Numbered from the stretch's first letter, positions 41,761 to 51,499 are shown. The stretch is 64,000 nucleotides of DNA from an uncultured Bacteroidales bacterium (GCA_937915765.1 CALGHE010000021.1:1-64000), one strand, 5' to 3'. Notes: generated by a model not told the origin, from the letters alone. Translations and numbers: made by a program.

Positions 41761-43052
41761 TGGTTATGGAAAGAAAAGATATAGTGGTGAAGTTTGAAAA
41801 TGTTGGGAAGCAATATCGTTTAGGTGTTGTCGGAACGGGGACTTTATCTCATGATTTAAATAGATGGTTTCAAACTTCAGTTTTAAGAAAAGAAGACCCG
41901 TATTTAAAAGTAGGTGAGTCTAATGATAGGACAAAGAAAGGTTTGTCAGATTATGTGTGGGCTTTGAGAGATATTAATTTTGAAGTTGAGAAAGGAGATG
42001 TGTTGGGGATTGTTGGACGAAATGGAGCAGGAAAGTCAACTCTGTTAAAATTGTTGTCTAATGTGACAGTGCCAACTATCGGGGAAATAAAAATAAAAGG
42101 TCGCATAGCGTCTTTGTTGGAAGTTGGAACAGGATTTCATCCTGAATTGACTGGAAGGGAAAATATTTTCATGAATGGTTCTATCATGGGAATGACTAAA
42201 AAAGAGATAAAAAGGAAATTAGATGAGATAGTTGATTTTGCAGGCGTTGAACGTTATTTAGATACTCCGACTAAGCGTTATTCTAGTGGAATGACAGTGA
42301 GGTTAGGTTTTGCAATTGCTGCATTTTTGGAGCCTGAGATATTAGTTGTTGACGAGGTGTTAGCAGTAGGTGATGCTGAGTTTCAGAAGAAAGCTATTGG
42401 CAAGATGCAGGATGTAGCAAAGGGAGAAGGAAGAACTGTTTTGTTTGTAAGTCATAATATGGCAAGTGTAAAGTCCTTGTGTAACAAAGGTGTGATTTTG
42501 CAGAATGGAACAGTAGCGGAGACTGGTGATATAGAGTATATAGTTGGTCGGTATTTAGACTCTTTGTCTGATGAGTCTGGAGTTGATTTGTATGATAGAA
42601 AGCAAAGAGAGGGTTCTAATGATGCAAAGTTTGTGAAAATAGAAACAATATCGTCAGGGAAAGCGTCAAATACTGTTGTTATGGGAAAGGATGTTAAATT
42701 TAGAGTCGAAGTTGAAAGTAAATGTGCATTTGAGGATGTTGATTTGTATTTGGGAGTTTATACGGGAACAGGAATTCAAGTGTTAAATTCAAACATTTAT
42801 TATACGACAGGAGTAAAAGGAAGCTTGGAAAAAGGGTTGAATGTGTTTGAAAGTTCGTTCGAAACATTTCCATTGCAGAGGGGGGTATATTATATAACGT
42901 TGGCATTATATTCTTCGGATAAAAAATTGGATAGAGTAGAACGTGCAACGTCGTTTCATGTTGAACCGGATGATATATTTGGGACTGGTATGATAATGAA
43001 GGATGATGCAGGTCTTTTTGTACTGCCTAATAAAATGGTGAAAATAAAGTGA
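41757..43052 (+). CDS. ABC polysaccharide transporter ATPase with C-terminal domain (Wzt-like)
   Basis: The 431-aa protein has an ABC domain with Walker A GRNGAGKST (K93), signature YSSGMTVRLGFA and Walker B ILVVDEVLAVGD. An additional domain of about 170 residues (from about 270) looks like the carbohydrate-binding Wzt-C domain that recognises the terminated chain end in some systems. SLLEVGTGFHPELTGRENIF is typical of the family. Three possible ATGs start the gene; the first gives ATGA overlap with wzm. The Wzt-C domain suggests export is coupled to a specific capping modification. Confidence 0.93.
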   Translation: MMVMERKDIVVKFENVGKQYRLGVVGTGTLSHDLNRWFQTSVLRKEDPYLKVGESNDRTKKGLSDYVWALRDINFEVEKGDVLGIVGRNGAGKSTLLKLLSNVTVPTIGEIKIKGRIASLLEVGTGFHPELTGRENIFMNGSIMGMTKKEIKRKLDEIVDFAGVERYLDTPTKRYSSGMTVRLGFAIAAFLEPEILVVDEVLAVGDAEFQKKAIGKMQDVAKGEGRTVLFVSHNMASVKSLCNKGVILQNGTVAETGDIEYIVGRYLDSLSDESGVDLYDRKQREGSNDAKFVKIETISSGKASNTVVMGKDVKFRVEVESKCAFEDVDLYLGVYTGTGIQVLNSNIYYTTGVKGSLEKGLNVFESSFETFPLQRGVYYITLALYSSDKKLDRVERATSFHVEPDDIFGTGMIMKDDAGLFVLPNKMVKIK

Positions 43053-44257
43053 AAAAAAACAGATCGATTTTAGGTAAAAAAAAGTGTTATGGTTGTGCTG
43101 CCTGCGTGGATGTATGTCCTAGTAACGCAATAGAATTAAAATTGGATGAAAATGGTTTTTTACAGCCCCAAATTGATTTAAGTGTCTGTTTGAATTGTGG
43201 ATTGTGTAGTCGTTTTTGTATAGAACAAAAAGATGTAGGGTTGTCCAATGAAGGTGTGTTACGTATGTATGCAGCTTGGAGTTTGGAGCCTGAAGTAAGA
43301 GAAGGCAGTGCTTCTGGAGGTGCGTTTTCGCAGATAGCAATTTCTTTTTTGAGAAAAGGTGGTCGAAGGGTTGTTTTTGCGGTGGGTCACTTTGAAAGAG
43401 ATGTTTTACATCACGAAATGTTTTTTAATGAATGTGATTTTGTGCGATGGCAAAATTCAAAATATGTGCAAAGTGACATGAGTGGGACCTACAAAAAAGT
43501 GTATAATAAATTAAAAGAAGGGTACTTGGTTTTGTTTTCTGGGACACCGTGTCAAGTGTCCGCTTTAAATCTGTATCTGATTGGTAAGTCTTATGACGGA
43601 ACTTTATTTACGATAGATATTGTTTGTCACGGAGTACCAAGCTATAAATTAATAGAAATGAGTTCTCGTTTAACAGGTTCATCTATTTCAAAATTTAGGA
43701 CAAAGGATGCTGGTTGGGGGCTTGAAGCTAAAAGAGTTGTTTATAAAAATGGTGTTGTGTCGAAAAAGCATTCGGATGATGTTTTTTACTTAATGTTTGA
43801 ATCAGATCGATTTTTAAGGAAGTCTTGTTACACGTGCCCATTTTCGAGATTGCCAAGAGTTGGAGATTTGTCTATTGGAGATTATTGGGGAGATTTGTCA
43901 TTCTTGAAAAAAGAGGATGTGGAAAAAGGTGTTTCTCTGGTGCTTAGAAATACAGAAAAGGGAGATAGGTTATTGGCTATTGTAGAGCATAGTATTAATA
44001 AAATTGAAACTCGTAATATTGAAGATGTGTTGCTTAATAATCCGAACGTATTTACTAATTCGAGTGAATTGGCTGAGATTTCAGATTCAGATAAATTGTG
44101 GTTAGTTAAATATTTTGATTTTCGATATGTTAGAGAGTTTCTTGTTTTTGGGAAAATAGGAGGTTATTTTCTTAATTCTAAAAAACGAAATAGGTTGATT
44201 CAACAGAAAAGAACACGTGTGAAAGATATGGTGTCTAATATGAAAAGTGTATTATGA
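43049..44257 (+). CDS. FrhB-like Fe-S protein (coenzyme F420 hydrogenase beta-subunit family)
   Basis: The 402-aa protein begins with GTG overlapping the wzt stop (GTGA). Two [4Fe-4S] motifs are visible, CYGCAACVDVCPSNAI and CLNCGLCSRFC; the last cysteine is followed by IE rather than the usual P. Then come GSASGGAFSQIAISF, WQNSKYVQSDMSGTYKK, LFSGTPCQVSALNLYL and KSCYTCPFSRLPRVGDLSIG. It is the second FrhB-like gene in the window and again sits next to a pyruvyltransferase, this time upstream of it. The substrate and electron partner are unknown. Confidence 0.87.
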   Translation: MKKNRSILGKKKCYGCAACVDVCPSNAIELKLDENGFLQPQIDLSVCLNCGLCSRFCIEQKDVGLSNEGVLRMYAAWSLEPEVREGSASGGAFSQIAISFLRKGGRRVVFAVGHFERDVLHHEMFFNECDFVRWQNSKYVQSDMSGTYKKVYNKLKEGYLVLFSGTPCQVSALNLYLIGKSYDGTLFTIDIVCHGVPSYKLIEMSSRLTGSSISKFRTKDAGWGLEAKRVVYKNGVVSKKHSDDVFYLMFESDRFLRKSCYTCPFSRLPRVGDLSIGDYWGDLSFLKKEDVEKGVSLVLRNTEKGDRLLAIVEHSINKIETRNIEDVLLNNPNVFTNSSELAEISDSDKLWLVKYFDFRYVREFLVFGKIGGYFLNSKKRNRLIQQKRTRVKDMVSNMKSVL

Positions 44258-45315
44258 AGGTTGGTATTTTTACTTTTCATTGTGCCCATAATTATGGGGC
44301 AATGTTGCAAGCTTTTGCATTGGAAAAAACCCTAAATAAAATAGGATGTGATGCAAGTGTTATAGATTACAGACCTTTATATTTGACGAAACCATATAGG
44401 TGTAAACGTAGAAAATTGACGTCTTTGTTTGCGAGGTCGTGGAAGTTTTTTAAAATTAATTTGTATTATTATTTTTTTCCTTACATTAGATATTACAGGT
44501 TTGAAAATTTTCTAAAAAAAATAAATGTGGAGCCCTTTTCTCCGTCTGTTTTAGAGACGTTGGATTGTGCAGTATTTGGCAGTGACCAGATTTGGAATAT
44601 ACATATAACCGAAGGGGATAGATTTTGGTTTGCGGAATATCTTCCGGATACAGTTAGAAAAATCTCTTACGCTGCAAGTTCTGAGATTGATGATGTTGAT
44701 TTTAGTGCTATAGCGGATTCTATAATAGCAAATTTTGACGCAATATCTGTGAGAGAATCCAATTTGCAGAGAATTTTATCTGAAAAAACAAATAAGAATA
44801 TTTCGTGCGTGCTAGATCCAACATTATTGGCAGATGAGAAAATTTGGGAGGAGTTGGATGAAAATAAATTGATAAAAGACAAGTATCTTTTGTTATATCA
44901 GGTTATTCCGGATAAGTATGCGTCAGAGCTAGCAAGAAAGTTAGCAACAGAAAATGATTGGAAGTTGATAGAGGTTGCTTCTTATAGCTTGCCGTATGAT
45001 GAAAATGTAATCCAAACAGCGTCTCCAGAAATGTTTTATAATTTAATAAGACATTCAGAGTTTGTAGTTACCACATCTTTTCATGGAACAGCGTTCTCCT
45101 TAATATGTGAAAAGCCGTTTTTGACAGTTAGGCGGATGCGAGGGCGAAATTGTCGAGTGGAAAATTTACTAAATGATGTAGGTCTTCTTAATCGTCTGGT
45201 TTGTGAAGGTGAAGATTTACCTCCTTTTGATGTGGATTTTAAAAAAGTAAAGATTAGATTAGAAGAAAGAAGGCAAGAGTCATTGAGCTTTCTACGTAAT
45301 GCATTGATGTTATGA
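44254..45315 (+). CDS. polysaccharide pyruvyl transferase family protein
   Basis: The 353-aa protein has the start KVGIFTFHCAHNYGAMLQAF, the core block CAVFGSDQIWNIHITEGD, KISYAASSEIDDVDF and the late TTSFHGTAFSLICEKPF, which keeps the full SFHG motif. The family attaches pyruvate ketals to sugars. It overlaps the FrhB-like gene by 4 nt and the following GT2 gene by 4 nt (ATGA). It is only distantly similar to the one at 25320, so the two operons did not simply exchange this gene. Confidence 0.88.
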   Translation: MKVGIFTFHCAHNYGAMLQAFALEKTLNKIGCDASVIDYRPLYLTKPYRCKRRKLTSLFARSWKFFKINLYYYFFPYIRYYRFENFLKKINVEPFSPSVLETLDCAVFGSDQIWNIHITEGDRFWFAEYLPDTVRKISYAASSEIDDVDFSAIADSIIANFDAISVRESNLQRILSEKTNKNISCVLDPTLLADEKIWEELDENKLIKDKYLLLYQVIPDKYASELARKLATENDWKLIEVASYSLPYDENVIQTASPEMFYNLIRHSEFVVTTSFHGTAFSLICEKPFLTVRRMRGRNCRVENLLNDVGLLNRLVCEGEDLPPFDVDFKKVKIRLEERRQESLSFLRNALML

Positions 45316-46319
45316 GTCGTTTTGTTGTTTCAATCGTAATTCCTGTTTATAACTCAAGGTTATATATCGATGAATGTCTTTGTAGCGTTGTACAGTTAGG
45401 CGATGATGTTGAGATAATTGTAGTTGACGATGGAAGTAGTGATGGCTCTGCGGAAATATGTGATTTTTATGCAATGAAGCATAAGAGTATGAAAGTTATT
45501 CATAAAAAAAATGAGGGTGTTAGCATAGCAAGGAACGTTGGGGTAAGTGAGGCTAACGGGAAATGGATTACATTTGTGGATGCGGATGATATTGTAAATG
45601 TAAAAGCATATGGAAATGTGTTAAATCTGTTGAGAAATTCTGATGCAGATGTGGTGTATTCTTCCTACAGGTTAATAGATGAAAATGGAGCGGAGAAAAA
45701 AAGGTTTGTTTATAAAGATGGGAATAAAAATAGGTCTGCAATATTAAGGCAAATTTTAAAATATGAAATAAACACGAGTGTTTGGGCTAATTTTTATAGA
45801 TGCAAATTGTTTTCGGGAAAAATTGAGTTCTCTCAAAAGTTGAAAGTAGGAGAAGATTTTCTCTTTAATTTTGAATTGTTTTGGTTTAATAAAAATTTAA
45901 TAGCGGAAAAAACGTCGTTGATAACTTATAATTACAGGTTGAATCCATCTTCCACAATGAGGACTATGGATAAAAGAGTTTCGTATGCAAAGTTGAATGA
46001 AGTATTGATAGGATATGAAGAGTACGAAGAGTATGAAAATTTTGAAGCTGAGATTGCATATCACATTCTTTTGACAACTTTAATTTCAGTTAAGGAGTCT
46101 ATTCTAAGTCATCAATTTATAGGGTATCATAAAGATACTGAATTTATATCTATATTTAGAAAATATGGAAGTGTTGGTGGCGTTTTTTTTGAAAAAGAGG
46201 ATAGAGAATTGATAATGTTGTTGAGTAGCGAATTTCCTTTATTTGCGGAGTATTATATCAGATTTAAGCAGAGGTGTAAAGAGTTGAGGTTTTATATTAG
46301 AAACATTGTAAAAGGTTGA
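45312..46319 (+). CDS. family 2 glycosyltransferase
   Basis: The 335-aa GT-A enzyme has FVVSIVIPVYNSRLYIDECL, IIVVDDGSSDGSAEICD, EGVSIARNVGVSEANGKWI and FVDADDIVN (DxD). The EDFLFNFELFWFN block (family ED--F) is the catalytic-base region. The C-terminal half is helical without membrane segments. ATGA overlap with the previous gene and a 3-bp gap to the next keep it within the operon. Confidence 0.9.
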   Translation: MSRFVVSIVIPVYNSRLYIDECLCSVVQLGDDVEIIVVDDGSSDGSAEICDFYAMKHKSMKVIHKKNEGVSIARNVGVSEANGKWITFVDADDIVNVKAYGNVLNLLRNSDADVVYSSYRLIDENGAEKKRFVYKDGNKNRSAILRQILKYEINTSVWANFYRCKLFSGKIEFSQKLKVGEDFLFNFELFWFNKNLIAEKTSLITYNYRLNPSSTMRTMDKRVSYAKLNEVLIGYEEYEEYENFEAEIAYHILLTTLISVKESILSHQFIGYHKDTEFISIFRKYGSVGGVFFEKEDRELIMLLSSEFPLFAEYYIRFKQRCKELRFYIRNIVKG

Positions 46320-46322
46320 TTT

Positions 46323-47462
46323 ATGAGAGTGTTGTATGATTTTCAGGCGTTTATGCAAAAATATGGTGGAATTTCCAGATGTTTCTCGGAATTGTTGTAT
46401 AATATGTCTAAAGACGTTGATTTTGTTGTTTCTGTAAAGAATAGTCCGAATGTCTATCTTAAAGAAATGAATTTGGATACAAAATGTGAAAATTTAAATT
46501 TGTTAGAGCGATTTTTACTGTACAGTAATTCTTTTCAAGGAAAAATCATTCGAAAGGTAATGAAGAAAATTTTTAATTATCCGATTTCTTTGAATGAGAA
46601 TGAGTTATTGTCAATTAAGAGTTTGAAAAGAGGGGATTTTGATGTTTTTCACCCAACTTATTTTTCTGATTATTTTCTTGAATATTTAAAAGGAAAACCA
46701 TTTGTGTTGACTATTCACGATATGATTCCAGAGCTATTCCCAGAATATTACAAGCAAAACGACATTCAGGTTGTAAATAAAAAAAAATTAGCGAGTTTGG
46801 CGGCTCACATAGTTGCGGTGAGTGAGAATACAAAAAAGGATATTGTTAATTTATTGGGAATTCCGGAGAGTAAAATCACAGTGGTTTACCATGGAGGACC
46901 AGATGTGGTAGAGATTAAAAATGTCAAAAAATATGACTTTAAGTTTGTGTTATATGTTGGAGGAAGAGGTCAATATAAAAATTTCAGAGAATTTTTAATG
47001 CAATTTAGATATTTGATAAAATTAGAGCCGGATTTGAAATTGGTGTGTACGGGAAGTGAGTTTTCTGATGAAGAGGTTGATTTTATTAATAGTTTAGGGT
47101 TGGAAAATTGTGTTATTCATTATTTTGTGTCATCTTCGGAATTGTATAACTTTTATATGCAAGCAGATGCATTTGTTTATCCTTCTAAGTATGAGGGCTT
47201 TGGAATACCAATTTTAGAGGCTTTTGCTTGTGGATGTCCCGTGATATTGAATGATGCGAGCTGTTTCCCGGAAATTGCAGAGGATGCGGCGTTATATTTC
47301 CGGACAGACGAAGAGTGTAGTTTCATAGAGTGCTATAACAAATTGAAAGATAGAGAATTTAAATCTGATTTGGTGCAGAAAGGATATTCCAGGCTTAAAT
47401 TTTTTTCTTGGGAGAAGGCTGCTAAAGAATTGGAGTTTGTATATAAAAGAGTGTTAGAATGA
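46323..47462 (+). CDS. family 4 glycosyltransferase
   Basis: The 379-aa GT-B enzyme resembles mannosyltransferases. It shows VLYDFQAFMQKYGGISRCFS, VLTIHDMIPELFPEYY, HIVAVSENTKKDIVNLLGI, FVLYVGGRGQYKNF and the donor block YPSKYEGFGIPILEAFACGC (EX7E). IHDMIPE is characteristic of the WbdA/WsaC-like mannosyltransferase group, so GDP-mannose is a plausible donor, consistent with manA just upstream of the operon. ATGA overlap follows. Confidence 0.9.
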   Translation: MRVLYDFQAFMQKYGGISRCFSELLYNMSKDVDFVVSVKNSPNVYLKEMNLDTKCENLNLLERFLLYSNSFQGKIIRKVMKKIFNYPISLNENELLSIKSLKRGDFDVFHPTYFSDYFLEYLKGKPFVLTIHDMIPELFPEYYKQNDIQVVNKKKLASLAAHIVAVSENTKKDIVNLLGIPESKITVVYHGGPDVVEIKNVKKYDFKFVLYVGGRGQYKNFREFLMQFRYLIKLEPDLKLVCTGSEFSDEEVDFINSLGLENCVIHYFVSSSELYNFYMQADAFVYPSKYEGFGIPILEAFACGCPVILNDASCFPEIAEDAALYFRTDEECSFIECYNKLKDREFKSDLVQKGYSRLKFFSWEKAAKELEFVYKRVLE

Positions 47463-48238
47463 ATTTTGAATTAGTCCCTTTGTATGGGCTTTGTAATAAA
47501 ATGAGGGCGATTGCGTCTGTGGCAAAGATTGCGTCGGATAGGAATAGAAAACTCAAGGTTTATTGGTTAAAAAATGATGAATGTGGAGCTTATTTTCATG
47601 AACTATTTGAAAACTTGTGTGATTGTAATGTTGTTATAAAAGATTGTGAATCATTGCCTTTTTTTGTTGATTTTAGACTAAAGCATTGGCATGCCATAAA
47701 TAGATTGTATCCGCATGTGTTAAATAGTTTTCGTCCTTCGCAGGATGAAATTGGTGTTTGTTCAGAAAAAGGAGGGCTGATTTACACGTGTCAGTCTTTA
47801 GGAGAGCATTATCCTTTAGCTGAATTGTTTCGCCCTAAAAAAGAGTTGATGAATAAAATAAAAAATGTGTCTATTTGCGATGCAAGCAAAATAATAGGTG
47901 TTCACATTAGAAGGACAGATCACGATGTGGCAATGTCAAAATCTTCGTTGGCTAAATTTAAATGCCGAATAGAAGAAGAGTTAACTAGAGATGCGTCATG
48001 TTTGTTTTACTTGGCAACTGATGATGAAACTGTAAAGAAAGAGTTAATTAGTGATTTTAAAAATTCAATCATAACATATGATGGCGAGTTAAGGAGAGAT
48101 ACTTTGGTAGGAATGCAGGATGCCGTGGTTGATTTATGGTGTTTAAGTAGAACAAAAAGTATATTAGGAAGTTATTTTTCTTCCTATAGTGCCTTGGCTG
48201 CAGAGTTGGGCAACGTTAAATTAGAAATAGTTGAATAG
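47459..48238 (+). CDS. NodZ/fucosyltransferase-like protein
   Basis: The 259-aa protein has ELVPLYGLCNKMRAIASVAK near its N-terminus and IIGVHIRRTDHDVAM in the middle. The H-x-R-R-x-D motif is the GDP-fucose binding signature of alpha-1,2/1,6-fucosyltransferases and NodZ. LFYLATDDETVKKELI and DLWCLSRTKSILGSYFSSYS (the S-FS block) match the later family motifs. A GDP-fucose-type transferase is likely, although no gmd/fcl genes are in the window. Confidence 0.78.
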   Translation: MNFELVPLYGLCNKMRAIASVAKIASDRNRKLKVYWLKNDECGAYFHELFENLCDCNVVIKDCESLPFFVDFRLKHWHAINRLYPHVLNSFRPSQDEIGVCSEKGGLIYTCQSLGEHYPLAELFRPKKELMNKIKNVSICDASKIIGVHIRRTDHDVAMSKSSLAKFKCRIEEELTRDASCLFYLATDDETVKKELISDFKNSIITYDGELRRDTLVGMQDAVVDLWCLSRTKSILGSYFSSYSALAAELGNVKLEIVE

Positions 48239-48253
48239 TTTGTATTGTTGTTT

Positions 48254-49267
48254 ATGGAAAAAATAAGAAGTTCAAATATAGAAGTATTTAGGATATTTTT
48301 GATGTTTGTTATTGTAATTCACCATTTTGTTTTGTACTCAGTAGAACCATTTTATGAAAGCAGTGCTGTTGTTGACGCTCTTAAGTGTGTGTCTCATTTT
48401 GGTGTTATTGCATTTGTTTTAATATCAGGATATTTTGGAATAAAGTTGAGCGTTGAAAAGTTTTTTAGAATTTGTTTTCAAGTTTTGTTCTTTAGTATAG
48501 GATTATATCTATTGGCAGTGTTGTTGAATGAAAATGTGTACTTTTCATTCAAAGAGTTTTTTCAAAATAGTTTGGTGTTTACAAGTAAACATGCATATTG
48601 GTTTATAGTAGTTTATTTGCAGTTGTTTTTATTGTCTCCACTATTGAATTGTGCTATAGACAATCTAGATAAAAAGAAACTAATTTACATTATATGTGTT
48701 TTTGCGTTTTTTGTTTTTTACATGAGTTTTATTAGGCATTCTCCATATTCGTTAGACGGAAAGGATATTGTTAATTTTTGTATGATATACCTATTGGGTG
48801 CTTTTTTTAGAAAATATGATATAATATCGTGTTTTTCAAAAAAGTTTAAGTTTTGTGTTATTGCTCTATTTGCCATTTTGTCTATATTGTGTATTTGTAT
48901 AGTTTTGTTGCCTAAGTTATTATCTGATTGGATATATTTCATCTTTTATTCTTATAATAGTCCTGGTATAATAGTTTTGGCTCTGTTGTTTTTTGTACTT
49001 TTCTTTTTTTGGAAGGTAGATAATAATCTTTTGTTGAACAAAGTAGCAGCATCTGTGTTTGCAGTTTATTTGTTGCACGAGAATGTATATTTTCATAGCA
49101 TGATATATAATGATGTGTTTTTTGAAAATATGGATAAAAATAGTGTATGTCTATTGTTTGTATGGATAATGTTAAAGACTGTGTTGATATTTTTAGTGGC
49201 GTTCATTTTAGACTATGTAAGGGTGTTTGTTTATTCATTAATAAAAGGTTTGTTTTTTAAGAAATGA
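48254..49267 (+). CDS. acyltransferase 3 family membrane protein
   Basis: The 337-aa protein begins RSSNIEVFRIFLMFVIVIHH, followed by HFGVIAFVLISGYFGIKLSV, and has about ten membrane segments. It resembles the operon 1 enzyme at 12939 (RSSNLELYR) more than the KRIEYIDLAKG type. It probably O-acetylates a sugar of the operon 2 polymer. I chose ATG 48254 instead of TTG 48245. ATGA overlap joins it to the next gene. Confidence 0.87.
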   Translation: MEKIRSSNIEVFRIFLMFVIVIHHFVLYSVEPFYESSAVVDALKCVSHFGVIAFVLISGYFGIKLSVEKFFRICFQVLFFSIGLYLLAVLLNENVYFSFKEFFQNSLVFTSKHAYWFIVVYLQLFLLSPLLNCAIDNLDKKKLIYIICVFAFFVFYMSFIRHSPYSLDGKDIVNFCMIYLLGAFFRKYDIISCFSKKFKFCVIALFAILSILCICIVLLPKLLSDWIYFIFYSYNSPGIIVLALLFFVLFFFWKVDNNLLLNKVAASVFAVYLLHENVYFHSMIYNDVFFENMDKNSVCLLFVWIMLKTVLIFLVAFILDYVRVFVYSLIKGLFFKK

Positions 49268-50202
49268 AAGTTTCTGTTATAATTCCTACATACAATAGAG
49301 CCAAAACAATATGTAGATGTTTAGATTCTGTTTTAAATCAAACTTATCGTGACATAGAGGTGATTGTGGTTGATGATTGTTCTCAAGATGAAACGGAAGT
49401 CATTTTAACTGATATTATAAATAAAGGAATTTCAGAAGTTCCGTTGTTTTACTATAGGTTATCTCAAAACGGGGGAGCTCCAAAGGCTAGGAATTATGGA
49501 TTGAAAAAATCAAAAGGAGATTATGTCATTTTTTTTGATTCTGATGATGAAATGCATTTGGATAGAATTGAAAAGCAAGTGGAATCGTTGCAAAATGGCT
49601 CTTGTAATTGTTCAGTGTGTGGTTACACTATAGTAAATGATAATGGCGACAGACTAGATAAAATACCGATAGTTAATGAAAAAGAGCATTTGTTAAGACA
49701 ATTTTGGACAGGATTGTATTGGAGTACTCAGAGTTGGATGTATTCAAGAGATTTGGTGTTGCTTGTTGGTGGTTATGATGAGCGTTTGGTCGCATTTCAG
49801 GATATGGATTTGTCTTTTTCAATTGTGTGTTCTGGTGCGATAAAACTAGGGGTAGTTAAAGAATCGTTGACTATCTTTAATGATTGCAGTGATGAAAATA
49901 GAATAATGTTTAAATGGAAGACTGAGAAGGGCAGGGAGTCTTTGAAAATAGTCTTTGATAAAGTTATTAAGAGGACAATTGAATTGAAATTGTGGTCTGA
50001 ATCCTCTTTTTTTATAAAAAAAGAGTTACAAATGTTTTTTCAAATATTGAAACCTGAAGATTTGAGGAAGGAATGGAATTTGGTATCATTTACAATATTG
50101 AAAAATATTATGAAAGCACCTAGTTCGTTAGGTTTTGTGTATTTAGTTTTGTATTTCTGTCTGCAGAAACTATTTTTAGATGTGAAATTTTTATGTAAAT
50201 GA
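49264..50202 (+). CDS. family 2 glycosyltransferase
   Basis: The 312-aa GT-A protein shows KVSVIIPTYNRAKTICRCLD, VIVVDDCSQDETEVIL, NGGAPKARNYGLKKSKGDYV and FFDSDDEMH (DxD). The acceptor-side block SWMYSRDLVLLVGGYDERLV and FQDMDLSF (ED-like) is present. Gene ends overlap both neighbours by 4 nt. Confidence 0.9.
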   Translation: MKVSVIIPTYNRAKTICRCLDSVLNQTYRDIEVIVVDDCSQDETEVILTDIINKGISEVPLFYYRLSQNGGAPKARNYGLKKSKGDYVIFFDSDDEMHLDRIEKQVESLQNGSCNCSVCGYTIVNDNGDRLDKIPIVNEKEHLLRQFWTGLYWSTQSWMYSRDLVLLVGGYDERLVAFQDMDLSFSIVCSGAIKLGVVKESLTIFNDCSDENRIMFKWKTEKGRESLKIVFDKVIKRTIELKLWSESSFFIKKELQMFFQILKPEDLRKEWNLVSFTILKNIMKAPSSLGFVYLVLYFCLQKLFLDVKFLCK

Positions 50203-50924
50203 ATGATAGTGTAGTTGTAATTACAGTTTGTTTCAACTGTTTCCCTGTAATAGAACGGACTATTTGTTCTGTGCTTTCTCAGCGATATTTAAACTTCAAA
50301 TATCTTATGATAGACGGTGGCAGTACGGATGGAACAGTTGATGTGATAGAAAGGTATTCAGACAAGTTGGCGTTTTGGATTAGTGAGCCTGATAAGGGTA
50401 TTTATGATGCAATGAACAAAGGATTGTCTTTTGTCGAAGAAGGAAGTTGGGTCGTTTTTATGAATGCTGGAGATGTTTTTGTTTCAGATGATATTTTGAC
50501 CAAAATATTTGAAAATCGTTCCTATGTAAACAAAATTGTAATTTATGGAAATACTATATTACGATATGAGGATAGATGCGAAAATTTTGAATGCAAAGAT
50601 ATTTCATTTATAAACAGGTCATTGCCGTTTTGTCATCAATCGTCTTTTGTGAGAAAATCAGAAGAGATTTTTTTTGATTTAAAGTATAAAATGGCAGCTG
50701 ATTATGATTTGTTTTATCGTATTTATAATAAATATGGCAGTTGTGTTTTTTGCAGAAGCAGTGAGTTTATTGCCGAATATGAGATGGAAAATAGTACTTC
50801 GTTAAATAATCAAAAAAAGACAGCTGTTGAATATTTTAAGATAAGAAGTCGTAATTTTAGCTTAGATTTGATTTTTGATGTGGTTGTCTTTTATTTAAAA
50901 ACATTAAAGAATAAATTGAAATGA
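50199..50924 (+). CDS. family 2 glycosyltransferase, short WcaA/WbbD-like type
   Basis: The 241-aa protein has VVVITVCFNCFPVIERTICS, FKYLMIDGGSTDGTVDVIER, WISEPDKGIYDAMNKGLSFV and FMNAGDVF, where N-A-G-D replaces the DxD. FCHQSSFVRKSE and KMAADYDLFYRIYNKYG complete the pattern. This compact subgroup, with IDGGSTDGT and DKGIYDAMNKG, is common in capsule and colanic-acid loci. Overlaps on both sides (ATGA). Confidence 0.9.
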   Translation: MNDSVVVITVCFNCFPVIERTICSVLSQRYLNFKYLMIDGGSTDGTVDVIERYSDKLAFWISEPDKGIYDAMNKGLSFVEEGSWVVFMNAGDVFVSDDILTKIFENRSYVNKIVIYGNTILRYEDRCENFECKDISFINRSLPFCHQSSFVRKSEEIFFDLKYKMAADYDLFYRIYNKYGSCVFCRSSEFIAEYEMENSTSLNNQKKTAVEYFKIRSRNFSLDLIFDVVVFYLKTLKNKLK

Positions 50925-51499
50925 TTCATGCTTTTACAATGTTACTCATATATGTGAGATGTATGCTTTTTATACCTCACTATATTTTATTTTCTTTAAA
51001 TAAGGTTAAGTATGAAGCTGATTTTAAAAAGTGGAAAAAAGAGCAATGTTTGGAAGATTCCTCAGATTTTGTAGCGTTTATAAAATTGTTTTTGACAGAG
51101 AAATCATATCGTTCTGTTTTTTATCATCGAATGGGGTTTGATTCTCGACTGATTAGTTGGTTGGTTCCAGGAGAATCTACTTTATATTTGTTTACGGATA
51201 GTGCAGACATAGGAGAGGGATTTTATATAAATCATGGTTTTGCAACTGTATTAAATGCGAAAAAAGTAGGACGGAATTTTCAAGTTTGGCAGAATGTTAC
51301 GATAGGAGTCGGGCATCAGTATCTTGATGATAGACCTGTCATAGGAGATAATGTTAGAATTTGTGCAGGTGCTATAGTTTGTGGAGATATTAACATAGGA
51401 GATAATGTAATTGTGGGAGCAGGTGCTGTAGTAATGAAGTCGGTTCCGGCTAATTGTGTTGTTGTTGGAAATCCTGCACGAATAATAAAGAATTTTTAA
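50921..51499 (+). CDS. serine acetyltransferase-like hexapeptide acyltransferase
   Basis: The 192-aa protein has a helical N-terminal part and a left-handed beta-helix: SADIGEGFYINHGFATVLNA, VWQNVTIGVGHQY and GDNVIVGAGAVVMKSVPANC, ending in VVGNPARIIKNF. This is the CysE/WcaB-like group used for O-acetylation of capsule sugars. A soluble enzyme of this type would act on cytoplasmic precursors, in contrast to the membrane acyltransferases nearby. Confidence 0.88.
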   Translation: MIHAFTMLLIYVRCMLFIPHYILFSLNKVKYEADFKKWKKEQCLEDSSDFVAFIKLFLTEKSYRSVFYHRMGFDSRLISWLVPGESTLYLFTDSADIGEGFYINHGFATVLNAKKVGRNFQVWQNVTIGVGHQYLDDRPVIGDNVRICAGAIVCGDINIGDNVIVGAGAVVMKSVPANCVVVGNPARIIKNF

